This document shows, piece by piece, positions 7,675 to 17,202 of a stretch of DNA of 64,000 nt. The position numbers and the translations under genes are program-made. Numbering within the stretch: position 1 is the first letter of the stretch; each line of letters starts with the position of its first letter. The stretch lies in assembly GCA_029259595.1 (NCBI GenBank), contig JAJDEW010000163.1, positions 1-64,000 of the forward strand, written 5' to 3'. This stretch comes from Planctomycetota bacterium (lineage in GTDB: Bacteria; Planctomycetota; UBA1135; GCA-002686595). The notes beneath the pieces are model-generated. The model worked only from the letters and a program-made list of their open reading frames with translations. It did no database searches and had not been told where the DNA came from.

Positions 7675-9957
7675 ATGTCGACCGACAAGAAACTCTGGAC
7701 GACGTTGGTCCTCGTCGTCTCCGGCACCTTCCTCGTCCTCGGATTCTTCGGGGGTGAGATCTACCGTCAGGCACCGCCCATCCCTGCCCGAGTCGTGACC
7801 GAGTCGGGCACGATCCTGATGAGCGCGGACGAGATCCTCGACGGGCAGCAGGTGTGGCAGAGCACCGGGGGCCAGCAACTCGGCTCGATCTGGGGACACG
7901 GGGCCTATCAGGCTCCCGACTGGTCCGCGGACTGGCTGCATCGCGAGTCGCTGGCGCTGCTCGACGTGTGGAGCCAGGCCGAGTACGGCGTCGACTACGA
8001 GCTCGCGAGTCCCGACGAACAGGGCGCGCTCGAGAGTCGCTTGCAGCGGGAGCTGCGCACCAACACGTTCGACGAGGACACGGGGGACCTGGTCGTCAGC
8101 GACCAACGGGCGCTCGCGATGGCCACGACCGCCGAGCACTTTCACGCGCTCTTCGGTGGGCATCCGTCGCTCGACGGCCTGCGCGAGGACTACGCACTGC
8201 ACGACGGCGCGGTCACCGACCCGGAACGGCTCGAGCGACTGACGGACTTCTTCTTCTGGACGTCGTGGGCCTGCGTCACCGAGCGCCCGGGCAAGAGCTA
8301 CACCTACACGAACAACTGGCCGCACGAGCCGCTCGTCGGCAACGCTCCGACGGCCGCGAACATCCTGTGGTCGGTGCTCAGCATCATGCTGCTCCTGGGG
8401 GCCACGGCCGCACTCGTCTGGTACCACGAGGCGCGCCGGAAAGACGAAGGGCCGCTCACGATCCCCCGCCGCGATCCCCTCGCGCGCTTGCAGGTCACCC
8501 CTTCCATGCGTGCCGTGGCGAAGTACGCGGCCGTCGTCGTCGCCCTGTTCGTGGTCCAGGTCCTGCTCGGTGCCCTGACGGCGCACTACACCGTGGAAGG
8601 CGACGCGTTCTTCGGGATCTCGTTGTCGGGCATCCTGCCGTACGCGGTCACGCGGACGTGGCACGTCCAGACCGCGATCTTCTGGATCGCGACGGCCTTC
8701 CTGGCGGCCGGCCTGTTCCTGGCCCCGTGGATCGGCGGGCGCGAACCGCGCTACCAGAAGCTCGGAGTCAACGTCCTGTTCGGCGCCCTTCTGCTCGTCG
8801 TCGGCGGTTCGCTCGTCGGCGAGTGGCTGTCCATCCAGCAGAAGCTCGGGCTCGACGCCGGCTTCTGGTTCGGACACCAGGGCTACGAGTACGTCGAGCT
8901 CGGTCGCGCCTGGCAGATCGCCCTGTTCGGCGGTCTCATCCTCTGGCTGGTCCTCATGCTGCGAGGCCTCTGGCCGGCCTTGAGCCGGCGCGACAGCGAA
9001 CACGGGACGATCGCGTTGTTCACCGCAGCGGTGGTCGCGATCGGCACCCTCTACGGAGCGGGCCTCTTCTACGGCGCGCGCTCCCACCTGTCGGTCGCGG
9101 AGTTCTGGCGTTGGTGGGTCGTCCACCTCTGGGTCGAGGGCTTCTTCGAAGTCTTCGCCACGGGAACCCTCGCCTTCCTGTTCACGCGGCTCGGGCTCGT
9201 CCATGCCCGCAACGCCAAGCGTGCTTTCCTCGCGTCCACCACGATCTTCCTGCTCGGTGGCATCCCGGGCACGTTCCATCACCTGTACTTCAGCGGCACG
9301 CCCGTCTCGGTCACCGCGATCGGAGCGATGTTCAGCGCCCTCGAGGTGGTTCCGCTCGTGCTCATCGGTTGGGAAGCCCTGGAGACGCTGCGCATGGAGC
9401 ACAAGGCGGTTTGGATGGACCGCTATCGCTGGCCGATCCGCTTCTTCGTCGGCGTCGCCTTCTGGAACCTGGTCGGCGCGGGACTGTTCGGCTTCCTGAT
9501 CAACCCGCCCGTGGCGCTCTACTTCATGCAGGGGCTGAACACGACGCCCGTGCACGCCCACACGGCGCTGTTCGGCGTCTACGGCCTCCTGTCGCTCGGC
9601 CTGATCCTCATGATCCTGCGCAAGCTCGGTTCGGACCGGCCCTGGCGCGAGGGCGCGCTGCAGTACTCCTTCTGGGCGATGAACGGGGGCCTCGCGCTCA
9701 TGGTCGTTCTGAGCCTGCTTCCGATCGGCCTGGCGCAGACCTGGGCCAGCGTCGAGCACGGCCTGTGGTACGCGCGTAGCGCCGACTTCCTGCAGCTCCC
9801 CGCCTTGGAGACCCTGCGCTGGCTGCGGATCGTAGGCGACTCCGTCTTCTTGAGCGGCGTCGCCGCTCTGGCCTGGTTCACGCTGGGGCTGAAGACCGGC
9901 TGGTCCTACGAAGGCGAACCCGCTCCCGCCCTCACGTCACGCGCTCAGGAGGCCTGA
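7675..9957 (+). CDS. norZ: Quinol-dependent nitric oxide reductase (qNor)
   Basis: 760 residues, the usual length of single-subunit qNor, which reduces NO to N2O with quinol electrons in the inner membrane. The N-terminal membrane helix is followed by a periplasmic domain containing STGGQQLGSIWGHGAYQAP. The catalytic core of about 12 helices contains the non-heme iron motif WVVHLWVEGFFEVF (His484 and nearby Glu), PGTFHHLYFSG and the heme-ligand helix VHAHTALFGVYG. The absence of a NorC gene and the N-terminal extension distinguish it from cNor. It is the second gene of the NorR-controlled operon, consistent with detoxification rather than respiration alone. Confidence 0.95.
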   Translation: MSTDKKLWTTLVLVVSGTFLVLGFFGGEIYRQAPPIPARVVTESGTILMSADEILDGQQVWQSTGGQQLGSIWGHGAYQAPDWSADWLHRESLALLDVWSQAEYGVDYELASPDEQGALESRLQRELRTNTFDEDTGDLVVSDQRALAMATTAEHFHALFGGHPSLDGLREDYALHDGAVTDPERLERLTDFFFWTSWACVTERPGKSYTYTNNWPHEPLVGNAPTAANILWSVLSIMLLLGATAALVWYHEARRKDEGPLTIPRRDPLARLQVTPSMRAVAKYAAVVVALFVVQVLLGALTAHYTVEGDAFFGISLSGILPYAVTRTWHVQTAIFWIATAFLAAGLFLAPWIGGREPRYQKLGVNVLFGALLLVVGGSLVGEWLSIQQKLGLDAGFWFGHQGYEYVELGRAWQIALFGGLILWLVLMLRGLWPALSRRDSEHGTIALFTAAVVAIGTLYGAGLFYGARSHLSVAEFWRWWVVHLWVEGFFEVFATGTLAFLFTRLGLVHARNAKRAFLASTTIFLLGGIPGTFHHLYFSGTPVSVTAIGAMFSALEVVPLVLIGWEALETLRMEHKAVWMDRYRWPIRFFVGVAFWNLVGAGLFGFLINPPVALYFMQGLNTTPVHAHTALFGVYGLLSLGLILMILRKLGSDRPWREGALQYSFWAMNGGLALMVVLSLLPIGLAQTWASVEHGLWYARSADFLQLPALETLRWLRIVGDSVFLSGVAALAWFTLGLKTGWSYEGEPAPALTSRAQEA

Positions 9958-9969
9958 GTCGTTCGACGG

Positions 9970-11340
9970 TCAGTCCTCGGCGGACGCTTCGAAGCGCTTG
10001 AGCTTGCGGTACAGCGTCTTGCGGTCCAATCCCAAGACGCTGGCCGCTTCCGACCTGCGTCCACCGACGAGGTCCAACACTTCGAGGATGTAGCGGCGCT
10101 CGAGCTCCTCGAGCTTCAGGAGCTCTCCGGGACGGCGACCGCCGCGGAAGCGCGGGGTGCTCGCATACCGGCGGATCGGATCCGGGAGGTCGTGCACCGT
10201 GATGGTCTCGTGCTGTGTCAGCGCGACGGCGCGCTCGATCGCGTTGCGGACTTCGCGGACGTTGCCCGGCCAGTGGTAGTCGACGAGGCGCGTGGCCGCC
10301 TTCTCCGACAGGCCCGTCACGTGCTTGCCGAAGCTCTCCGCGCAGCGGGTCACGAAGTGCCGCGCGAGCTCGACGACGTCGCCGCCACGCTCGCGCAGCG
10401 GTGGCAGGGCGATCTCGACGACCTGGATGCGGTAGTAGAGGTCCTGACGGAAGGAACCTTCCGCCACCGCGGAGAGCAGGTTGCGATTGGTCGCGGCGAT
10501 GATGCGCACATCGACCGAGGTCTCCGTGTTCGAGCCGACGGGACGGATGCGGTGATCCTCGAGCACCCTCAAGAGCTTCGGCTGGAGCTCGAGCGGAATC
10601 TCGCCGACCTCGTCGAGGAACAGCGTCCCGCCGTGGGCCTCCCTGAAGAGCCCCTGGCGGGCGCTTCGCGCGTCCGTGAAGGCGCCGCGCTCGTGTCCGA
10701 ACAACTCGCTCTCCATGAGGGCCACGGGCAGGGCCGCGCAGTTCACGACGACGAAGGGCTTGTCCTTGCGCTTGCTCGCCCGGCAGATCGCGCGTGCGAC
10801 GAGTTCCTTCCCGGTTCCGCTTTCACCCGTGACGAGGACCGAGGCGTCCGTGGGCGCGACCTGCAGGATGTGCTTCTTCACTTCCTGCATCGCACGCCCC
10901 TGGCCCAGCAACTCCGGGAAGCCGTCGCGCGTCTCGACCGGATGGCTGAGCAAGCGCACCCTTTCGATCAAGCGCCTGTGCTTGACCGCCCTCTTCAGCA
11001 CGAGCGCGAGGAACTCCATCTCGAGCGGCTTGGTGACGAAGTCGAAGGCGCTCGCCCGCAGCACTTCGACGACCGCGTCCATGCTGCCGAAGGCCGTCAT
11101 GACGATGACCGGTACCTCAGGGTTGTTGGCGACGATCCGGTCACACAGCTCGACTCCGTCGAGCTCCGGCATGACCAGGTCGGTCAGCACGACGTCGAAG
11201 TCGTCGCGGCGCACGAGCTCGAGCGCCTCCCGCGCGCTCGTCGATGTCTGGCAGGAAAAGCCGCGCAGGCTCAGGTCCGACTCGAGGAGCCTGCACATCT
11301 CCACCTCGTCGTCCACGATCAGGATGCGTCCCTCGCTCAC
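9970..11340 (-). CDS. NtrC-family response regulator (receiver, AAA+, Fis HTH)
   Basis: 456 residues. The receiver domain (1-120) has the acidic pocket DD at 10-11 and phospho-acceptor Asp54 (VVLTDLVMPELDG). The AAA+ domain has Walker A GESGTGKE and Walker B GGTLFLDEVGE. The sigma-54 loop reads GAFTDA rather than GAFTGA, a variant I know from many ZraR/AtoC-like regulators. The C-terminal HTH is SEAASVLGLDRKTLYRKLKR. The start overlaps the stop of the upstream histidine kinase by 4 bp (ATGA), so the pair is translationally coupled. Target promoters should be sigma-54 type; the two best unassigned ones in the window are at 17645 and 19123 (inference). It ends 12 bp from the convergent NO reductase stop. 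Confidence 0.92.
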   Translation of the reverse strand: MSEGRILIVDDEVEMCRLLESDLSLRGFSCQTSTSAREALELVRRDDFDVVLTDLVMPELDGVELCDRIVANNPEVPVIVMTAFGSMDAVVEVLRASAFDFVTKPLEMEFLALVLKRAVKHRRLIERVRLLSHPVETRDGFPELLGQGRAMQEVKKHILQVAPTDASVLVTGESGTGKELVARAICRASKRKDKPFVVVNCAALPVALMESELFGHERGAFTDARSARQGLFREAHGGTLFLDEVGEIPLELQPKLLRVLEDHRIRPVGSNTETSVDVRIIAATNRNLLSAVAEGSFRQDLYYRIQVVEIALPPLRERGGDVVELARHFVTRCAESFGKHVTGLSEKAATRLVDYHWPGNVREVRNAIERAVALTQHETITVHDLPDPIRRYASTPRFRGGRRPGELLKLEELERRYILEVLDLVGGRRSEAASVLGLDRKTLYRKLKRFEASAED

Positions 11341-12785
11341 GCTTCGTCCTCCGGCAGATAGAAGGTGAAGCGGCTGCCCTGACCCGCCTCGCTATTCACG
11401 TCGATCCAGCCACCGTGGTCCTGGACGATGCCGTAGACGATCGAGAGCCCCAGACCGGTGCCGCGACCGACATCCTTCGTCGTGAAGAACGGCTCGAAGA
11501 CGTGCGGCAGATTGTCCTCGGTGATGCCCTGCCCCTGATCGGTGACGACGACGCGCACGGCGGACAGCCGAGCGCCGTCGCTCGCATCCGGCGGCGTCAC
11601 GCTGGCACGCTCGACCTCGATGCGCACCCGTCCGCCGTCGGGCATGGCCTGGATCGCGTTCATGAGCAAGTTGGAGAACACCTGCTGGATCTCCGATTCG
11701 TTGCCCTTCACCTTGGGACCCTGCGACTCGTCGTAGCGGGTCTCGAGAACGACGTGCTGCTTCTTCGCCGCCGCGGCGACCAGCTCGCACGTGCTCGCCG
11801 CGATCGGACCGATGTCGACGACGCCCTTCTCCGAGGACCGTCGACGCGCGAAGTCCAGGAGCTGCCGGATGATCTGGGTCATCCGATTGGCCTGCGCGCG
11901 GATGATTTCGGCGCTTTCGGTGACCTGCTCGGGCCCCAGCTTGCCCCCTTCGATCAATCCGGCTCGTCCCGAGACGACGTTCAAGGGCGTGCCGAGCTCG
12001 TGCGCGATACCGGAGGCGAGGCGCCCCACGGTCCGCAGGCGATCGGCGTGGCGCAGTTGCTCGAGCGCTTGGATCTTGTCGGCGGTCTCCGCGGCGATGC
12101 GGAGCTTGGCGTCGGCCAGCTGATCGCACATCCGGTTCAGGCTGCCCGCCAGGTCGACCAGCTCTCCCGATCCGGCGAGCTCGAGGGGAGCGGACAGATC
12201 GCCCGTCCCCACGCGCTCGGCCTTGGCGCCGAGCTGCGCCAACGGGCGGCCGACGAACCGAACGCCGAGCAGGAAGATGGTCGCCGCGCTCACGAGCAGG
12301 AGCCCGCCGAGCAAGAGCGAGGTCCGCTGGATCGCCACCGCCGTGCGCTCGTCGCGCTTCGCCAGGGACTCGGTCAGTTGCAGCGCACCCGGGCGGTCAC
12401 CCGGGACGTCGGCCCGCACGTAGGTGACCAGGCGAGCGCTGGAGCGGCCTTCGTCGAGCACGGTCGACCACATGCCTTCCCCACCGCGAGCCTCGCTCCC
12501 GTCGACGACGGCCGCGGGCGCGAAGGCCCCGGACGCTTCGTCATCCAACCACGTCCACTGGACCGCAACGGCGCTCTCCGCGCGATTCACGTCCTCGATC
12601 AGCTCCATGGCCCGGTCCATGCCCCGCTCCCTCCAGATGTCCTCGATCGGGCCCCGCAGGCTACGACCGATCAGGGTCGCGTACTCGCTCATGTCGCTGG
12701 TCACGAGGCGTCGTTCGCGCCGGATCTCGACGCATCCGTCCACGATCAGCAAGGCGGCGACCGTCGCGACGATCAGCGCGATCAA
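11337..12785 (-). CDS. Membrane sensor histidine kinase (HAMP, HisKA, HATPase)
   Basis: 482 residues from the TTG at 12785. There is an N-terminal membrane helix (LIALIVATVAALLIVDG), a periplasmic sensor of about 130 residues with no recognised fold, a second helix (SLLLGGLLLVSAATIFLLGV) and a HAMP segment. The kinase core has H-box GIAHELGTPLN, N-box NLLMNAIQAM, G1 DQGQGI and G2 GTGLGLSI. It should phosphorylate the NtrC-type regulator encoded 4 bp downstream in overlap. The start is uncertain: the frame continues upstream as IKLTTKLIAL with no ATG or GTG, and GAGG lies 16-19 nt before the TTG. The 5' end is 40 bp from the ClC gene, so the kinase may be in that operon. Confidence 0.9.
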   Translation of the reverse strand: MIALIVATVAALLIVDGCVEIRRERRLVTSDMSEYATLIGRSLRGPIEDIWRERGMDRAMELIEDVNRAESAVAVQWTWLDDEASGAFAPAAVVDGSEARGGEGMWSTVLDEGRSSARLVTYVRADVPGDRPGALQLTESLAKRDERTAVAIQRTSLLLGGLLLVSAATIFLLGVRFVGRPLAQLGAKAERVGTGDLSAPLELAGSGELVDLAGSLNRMCDQLADAKLRIAAETADKIQALEQLRHADRLRTVGRLASGIAHELGTPLNVVSGRAGLIEGGKLGPEQVTESAEIIRAQANRMTQIIRQLLDFARRRSSEKGVVDIGPIAASTCELVAAAAKKQHVVLETRYDESQGPKVKGNESEIQQVFSNLLMNAIQAMPDGGRVRIEVERASVTPPDASDGARLSAVRVVVTDQGQGITEDNLPHVFEPFFTTKDVGRGTGLGLSIVYGIVQDHGGWIDVNSEAGQGSRFTFYLPEDEA

Positions 12786-12825
12786 CTTGGTTGTCAGCTT
12801 GATGGCGACACCTCGACGTCTTCCG

Positions 12826-14562
12826 TCATCCGTCCACGCTGCGATCCTGCACGAGCAACTCGCGCCGGTAGTGATCGAACAACCGCGACTTGCTGATGAG
12901 CCCGACGAAGCGGCCCTCGTCGTCCACCACCGGCAAGACCCACTGGCCCGTGCGCTCGAACGCTTCGAGCGCCTGCGACACGGGCGCCTGCGCCAGGACC
13001 TCGGGCAGCTTCGTTTCCATCACCGTGCCGACCAGGGTAATGCGCGCGAGCTGCGGATCGAGGAGCTGGCGCCGGACCCGTGCGAGGTCCAGCATCCCGA
13101 GGAGAGCTCCTGTCGACCGATCGACCACGGGAAAGTGGTTGCGGGAAGAGCTGCGCACGGCCTCGGCGAGCTCTTCCAAGGTCAGGTCCTCGTGTACGGG
13201 GATCGTCTCGCCGTCGAGCACGTCCCGGACCGAGAGATCCACCCCGATCTGTCGATCGGTCCCCGGCCGCCGCAGCTCGCCGGACGAAGCCAGCTCCTTC
13301 GTGTAGAGCGAATGACGATCGAAGCGGCGCGCGACGACCAACGAGAGGACGGAGACGATCATGAGCGGCAGGATGACGTCGTACCCGTCCGTGACTTCCA
13401 TCACGAGGAAGATGCCCGTGAGCGGCGCGTGCATGACCCCCGCGACCATGCCGCTCATCCCGACGATGGCGTAGCTGCCTTCGGAAGCGAGCTGCAACTG
13501 GACCGGCTGGATGCGTTCGACGATGCGGTGAAAGGCCGTTCCGAGGAAGGCGCCGGAGACGAGGCTCGGTGCGAACATGCCGCCCGGTGCGCCGGAGCCG
13601 AGCGTCATGCTGGTCGCGACGAGCTTGGCGAGCAGGAGTCCGACCGCCAGCAGGATCCCGAGGTCTTGCTGGGAGCTGACGGCGGCCTGGGCACCCTCGT
13701 ACCCCTCGCCGATCGCCATCGGAAAGGCCAACCCGATCGCGCCCACCCCGAGACCGAGAGCGAAGGGCGCGAACCTCCCGTGCAGGCGTGAGGCGATCCC
13801 CTGCGCCCTGGCGATGCCGCTGCTGAGCGCCGCCGCGACGGCTCCGGACAGGAGTCCCAGCCCGATGCACGCGATGAGGTCGTGGACCCCCATCTCGAAC
13901 GGCGCGTGCAGGAAGGACTGCTCGTTGCCGAGCAACACGCGCGACAGCTCGGTGGCGGCGACGGCACTGATCGCGACCGGAACGATCGAGAAGGCGCTCC
14001 ATTCGGCCAGGATGATCTCGGTCGCGAAGATCAGGCCCGTCATGGGCGCGTTGAAGATGGCCGAGATGCCGCCCGCCACGCCGCAGCCGACCAGGATCGA
14101 CCGCCGCCGCTCATCGAGCCCGAAGCGCTCCGCCACGACGGCGCCCAGGGCTCCCGCGCTGTACACGATCGGGCCCTCCAGGCCGGCGGAGCCACCCGCG
14201 CCGACGTTCGCGAGGCTGCCCAGCCAGCGCGAGGCGATGGCCCGCACGCGCATCCTTCCGCCGCGGAGGCACACGGCCCGGATCACGGCCGGGACGCCGT
14301 GGCCCGCGGGTTCCTGGAAGAGATCGCGGACGATCATCACGCCGATCAGCGCCCCGAACGCGGGGATCAGGATCCCTGCCGGTCCCAAGCGGGCGGGCTC
14401 GAGCGCGTGGAACAGGGCGTGGACCGCACTGCGCAACGCGACGGCCAGGACGCCGCTGAGCAAGCCGACGACGAGCGCCATGAGGAGGAAGCCCTCCCAG
14501 CGCTCCTCCGACAGGCGGAAGAAGCGCGCGAGCGACGCTCCCCTGGAGGAGAGGCGTTCCAT
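12826..14562 (-). CDS. ClC-family chloride channel/antiporter with two CBS domains
   Basis: 578 residues. About 430 residues of membrane domain carry the ClC selectivity motifs: GHGVP, GLEGP (with the gating Glu) and GMFAPSLVSGA. Two cytoplasmic CBS domains follow (VRDVLDGETIPV and VLAQAPVSQALEAF) and may sense nucleotides. It moves Cl- across the inner membrane as a channel or H+ exchanger; which one cannot be decided from the sequence. The ATG at 14562 has only a weak ribosome site; GTG 14592 would overlap the upstream stop by 4 bp and is an alternative start. Its neighbours are an HTH-PTS EIIA protein and the K+ transporter Kup, suggesting ion or osmotic homeostasis. Confidence 0.92.
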   Translation of the reverse strand: MERLSSRGASLARFFRLSEERWEGFLLMALVVGLLSGVLAVALRSAVHALFHALEPARLGPAGILIPAFGALIGVMIVRDLFQEPAGHGVPAVIRAVCLRGGRMRVRAIASRWLGSLANVGAGGSAGLEGPIVYSAGALGAVVAERFGLDERRRSILVGCGVAGGISAIFNAPMTGLIFATEIILAEWSAFSIVPVAISAVAATELSRVLLGNEQSFLHAPFEMGVHDLIACIGLGLLSGAVAAALSSGIARAQGIASRLHGRFAPFALGLGVGAIGLAFPMAIGEGYEGAQAAVSSQQDLGILLAVGLLLAKLVATSMTLGSGAPGGMFAPSLVSGAFLGTAFHRIVERIQPVQLQLASEGSYAIVGMSGMVAGVMHAPLTGIFLVMEVTDGYDVILPLMIVSVLSLVVARRFDRHSLYTKELASSGELRRPGTDRQIGVDLSVRDVLDGETIPVHEDLTLEELAEAVRSSSRNHFPVVDRSTGALLGMLDLARVRRQLLDPQLARITLVGTVMETKLPEVLAQAPVSQALEAFERTGQWVLPVVDDEGRFVGLISKSRLFDHYRRELLVQDRSVDG

Positions 14563-14588
14563 TCGCGTTCGCTCTTCGCCGGCGTGCC

Positions 14589-15260
14589 TCACGAGGACAT
14601 CCGCAGCTCGCGCAGGCGCGTCGTGATCTGTTCCGCGGACGTGGCCTCGCGCAGGGTGCTGACGAATTCGGGGACGCGCAGGGCAAAGGAGATGCGCGAG
14701 AGGATCTCGAGGTGCTCCACCGCGGTCGGGGAGGCAACGAGGAGCACCAGGTCGACGGGTTGCGCGTCGAAGGCCGCCCAATCGAGCGGACGCTCCGAGC
14801 GAACGAGACTCGCGAGGGGCTTTTGGATCAGCTCGGAGGGCGGTCGGCGCGGATGAGGCAGCGCGATCCCTCTGCCGAAGGCCGTCGAGGCCAGCCGCTC
14901 GCGCGCCTGGACCTCGCGTACCAGGACGTCCTTCACGCCTTGCTCCAGGTCGGGTAGCGAGCGTACGGCCAGGTCGATCGCACCCGAGGCCGTCTCGAGC
15001 GAAGTCGCGATGCTGAAGGACCCGCGCTCGAGGGCATCGGCCAGCATGTCGGCCGGAGGACGGACGACGCGCATGCGCTTCCCGGGCACCGTCATCCCGT
15101 GTCGGCGTGCCCAGCGTTCGAGCTGAGAGCGATCGAAGCTCGGCCGTGGCGACGAAGTCGACGCGGACAGCAGGCCTTGGCGAACCCAGCGCTCGACGGT
15201 CCATGCCGGCACGCCCAGGAACTCGGAGGCCTGGTCCAAATCGAACTCAGGCGGCTTCAT
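14589..15260 (-). CDS. HTH domain fused to PTS EIIA (type 2) regulatory protein
   Basis: 223 residues. Residues 5-55 form an excisionase/MerR-like DNA-binding domain (DQASEFLGVPAWTVERWVRQ). Residues 68-223 form a fructose/mannitol-type PTS EIIA domain with the phospho-accepting histidine His136 in GIALPHPRRP. There is no permease domain, so this is a regulatory protein, possibly of the nitrogen-PTS (PtsN) kind, which in enterics controls K+ transporters. ATG 15260 gives the natural N-terminus MKPPEFDLDQ. It lies 26 bp upstream of the ClC gene on the same strand and 52 bp from the divergent kup gene. A role in linking PTS phosphorylation to K+/Cl- transport is inferred from context. Confidence 0.85.
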   Translation of the reverse strand: MKPPEFDLDQASEFLGVPAWTVERWVRQGLLSASTSSPRPSFDRSQLERWARRHGMTVPGKRMRVVRPPADMLADALERGSFSIATSLETASGAIDLAVRSLPDLEQGVKDVLVREVQARERLASTAFGRGIALPHPRRPPSELIQKPLASLVRSERPLDWAAFDAQPVDLVLLVASPTAVEHLEILSRISFALRVPEFVSTLREATSAEQITTRLRELRMSS

Positions 15261-15312
15261 CGAATCCCCGCTTCGTCGACGTCGCAGGCTGGAAAGGCCA
15301 TGATCCCCCGCG

Positions 15313-17202
15313 ATGTCGCCGCCCGCAACCGAGACCCGCAACCGCCGTCTCGCGCTGACGGCGCTCACGGCCCTGGGCGTCGTGTACGGGGACATCGGGA
15401 CCAGCCCGCTGTACGCCTTCCGCGAGTGCTTCTCCGCGGGAGCCGGAGTCGCCGTCACGCCGGACAACGTGCTCGGCGTCCTCTCGATGATCTTCTGGGC
15501 GCTCGTCACCGTGGTCTCGGTGAAGTACCTGGCCTACGTGATGCGCGCGGACCACCACGGCGAAGGCGGGATCCTGGCGCTGATGACGTTGGTGCTCGCG
15601 TCCATGTCGCGCACGAACGAACGCCGCCGGATCCTGATCGCCATCGGCCTGTTCGGGGCGTGCCTCTTGTACGGAGACGGCATGATCACGCCGGCGATCT
15701 CCGTCCTCAGCGCGGTCGAAGGTCTCGAGGTCGCGACGCCGGCGCTCGCGCGCTGGGTCATTCCGATCGCGGTCGCGATCCTTTGCCTGCTCTTCGCCTT
15801 CCAGCGGCGCGGGAGCGGAACGGTCGGCGCGATCTTCGGCCCGGTCACGGTGGTCTGGTTCGTGTGCCTCGCCGCCCTGGGACTGCCGTGGATCGTCCGT
15901 GTCCCGGAGGTCCTCGCCGCCCTGAGCCCGCTCCCGGCGCTGGAGTTCTTCCTGCAGCACCAGGAGCGCTCGTTCCTGGTGCTCGGCGGCGTCTTTCTCG
16001 TCGTGACCGGTGGCGAAGCGCTCTACGCCGACATGGGACACTTCGGTCCGCGTCCGATCCGGATCGGGTGGTTCGCCCTGGTCCTGCCCGCGCTCGCGAT
16101 TCACTACTTCGGGCAAGGGGCGCTCCTGATCGAGCAGCCCGAGGCCGTCGCGAATCCGTTCTATCGACTGGTGCCGGACTGGGCGCTCTACCCGCTCGTC
16201 GCCCTCGCGACCCTCGCGACCGTCATCGCCTCGCAGGCGGTCATCACCGGCGCCTTCTCGCTCACCCGCCAGGCCGTTCAGCTCGGCTTCCTGCCGCGGG
16301 TCGAGATCCGGCACACCTCCGCGTCGCATGCGGGCCAGATCTACGTCCCGATCGTGAACTGGATCCTGCTCTTCGCGACGGTGGGGCTCGTACTCGGATT
16401 CCGGACCTCCGAGGGCCTGGCCGGTGCCTACGGCGTGGCCGTCGTGACGACCATGGTCATCACGACCGTGCTCGGCTTCCTGTGCTCGCGCCTCGTGTGG
16501 AAGTGGAGCCTCGTCGCCGCGGTCGCGGCCTCGGCCTGCTTCCTCGCCATCGATCTCGGGTTCCTGGCGGCCAACGTCATCAAGATCCCCGAGGGCGGCT
16601 GGTTCCCCCTGCTGGTTGCCGGCGGCGTGTATTTCCTCATGGCCACCTGGCGCAAGGGGCATCGCAACCTGGAGCGCAGGCTCGGGGACCGACGCGTACC
16701 CTTCCAGCACTTCGTGAAGGATCTGGAAGAGCACAACGTGCTGCGTGTGCCGGGACTGGCCGTCTTCCTGGACGGCGACCCGACGGGCGTCCCCCACACG
16801 CTGCTGCACAACGTCGAACACAACAAGGTCGTTCACGAGCACGTCGTCATGCTGACCATCGTCGTGCGCGAGGTTCCCCACGTCTCGCACGACGAGCGCT
16901 TGGAAGTCGTCGAGGTCGCGCCAGGCTTCTTCCGAGCCTTGGCCTACTTCGGGTTCCAGGACGAACCGAGCATCCCGACTCTCCTGCGCGAGGCGCGCGC
17001 CCAGGGCGTTCCGTACGAGGACGTGAATCGAACCAGCTTCTTCCTCGGCCGCGAGACGCTCGTCAAGGGCTCGCGCCATGCCATGAGCTGGTGGCGCGAA
17101 GCGCTGTTCGTCGTCCTGTCCCGCAACCAGCGAACGGCGGACGAGTACTTCGGCGTGCCGGCCAATCGCGTCGTCGAGCTCGGAGTCCAGGTCCCGGTCT
17201 GA
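15313..17202 (+). CDS. kup: Kup-family potassium uptake protein
   Basis: 629 residues, the normal length of Kup/TrkD K+:H+ symporters. The N-terminus shows the family signature ALGVVYGDIGTSPLYAFREC, followed by HHGEGGILALMTL and DMGHFGPRPIR. About 12 membrane helices end near residue 450, and a cytoplasmic C-terminal domain contains NQRTADEYFGVPANRVVELG. It imports K+ using the proton gradient. It is divergent from the HTH-EIIA gene with 52 bp between starts, so that protein may regulate it. No terminator is evident in the following 490 bp. Confidence 0.95.
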   Translation: MSPPATETRNRRLALTALTALGVVYGDIGTSPLYAFRECFSAGAGVAVTPDNVLGVLSMIFWALVTVVSVKYLAYVMRADHHGEGGILALMTLVLASMSRTNERRRILIAIGLFGACLLYGDGMITPAISVLSAVEGLEVATPALARWVIPIAVAILCLLFAFQRRGSGTVGAIFGPVTVVWFVCLAALGLPWIVRVPEVLAALSPLPALEFFLQHQERSFLVLGGVFLVVTGGEALYADMGHFGPRPIRIGWFALVLPALAIHYFGQGALLIEQPEAVANPFYRLVPDWALYPLVALATLATVIASQAVITGAFSLTRQAVQLGFLPRVEIRHTSASHAGQIYVPIVNWILLFATVGLVLGFRTSEGLAGAYGVAVVTTMVITTVLGFLCSRLVWKWSLVAAVAASACFLAIDLGFLAANVIKIPEGGWFPLLVAGGVYFLMATWRKGHRNLERRLGDRRVPFQHFVKDLEEHNVLRVPGLAVFLDGDPTGVPHTLLHNVEHNKVVHEHVVMLTIVVREVPHVSHDERLEVVEVAPGFFRALAYFGFQDEPSIPTLLREARAQGVPYEDVNRTSFFLGRETLVKGSRHAMSWWREALFVVLSRNQRTADEYFGVPANRVVELGVQVPV

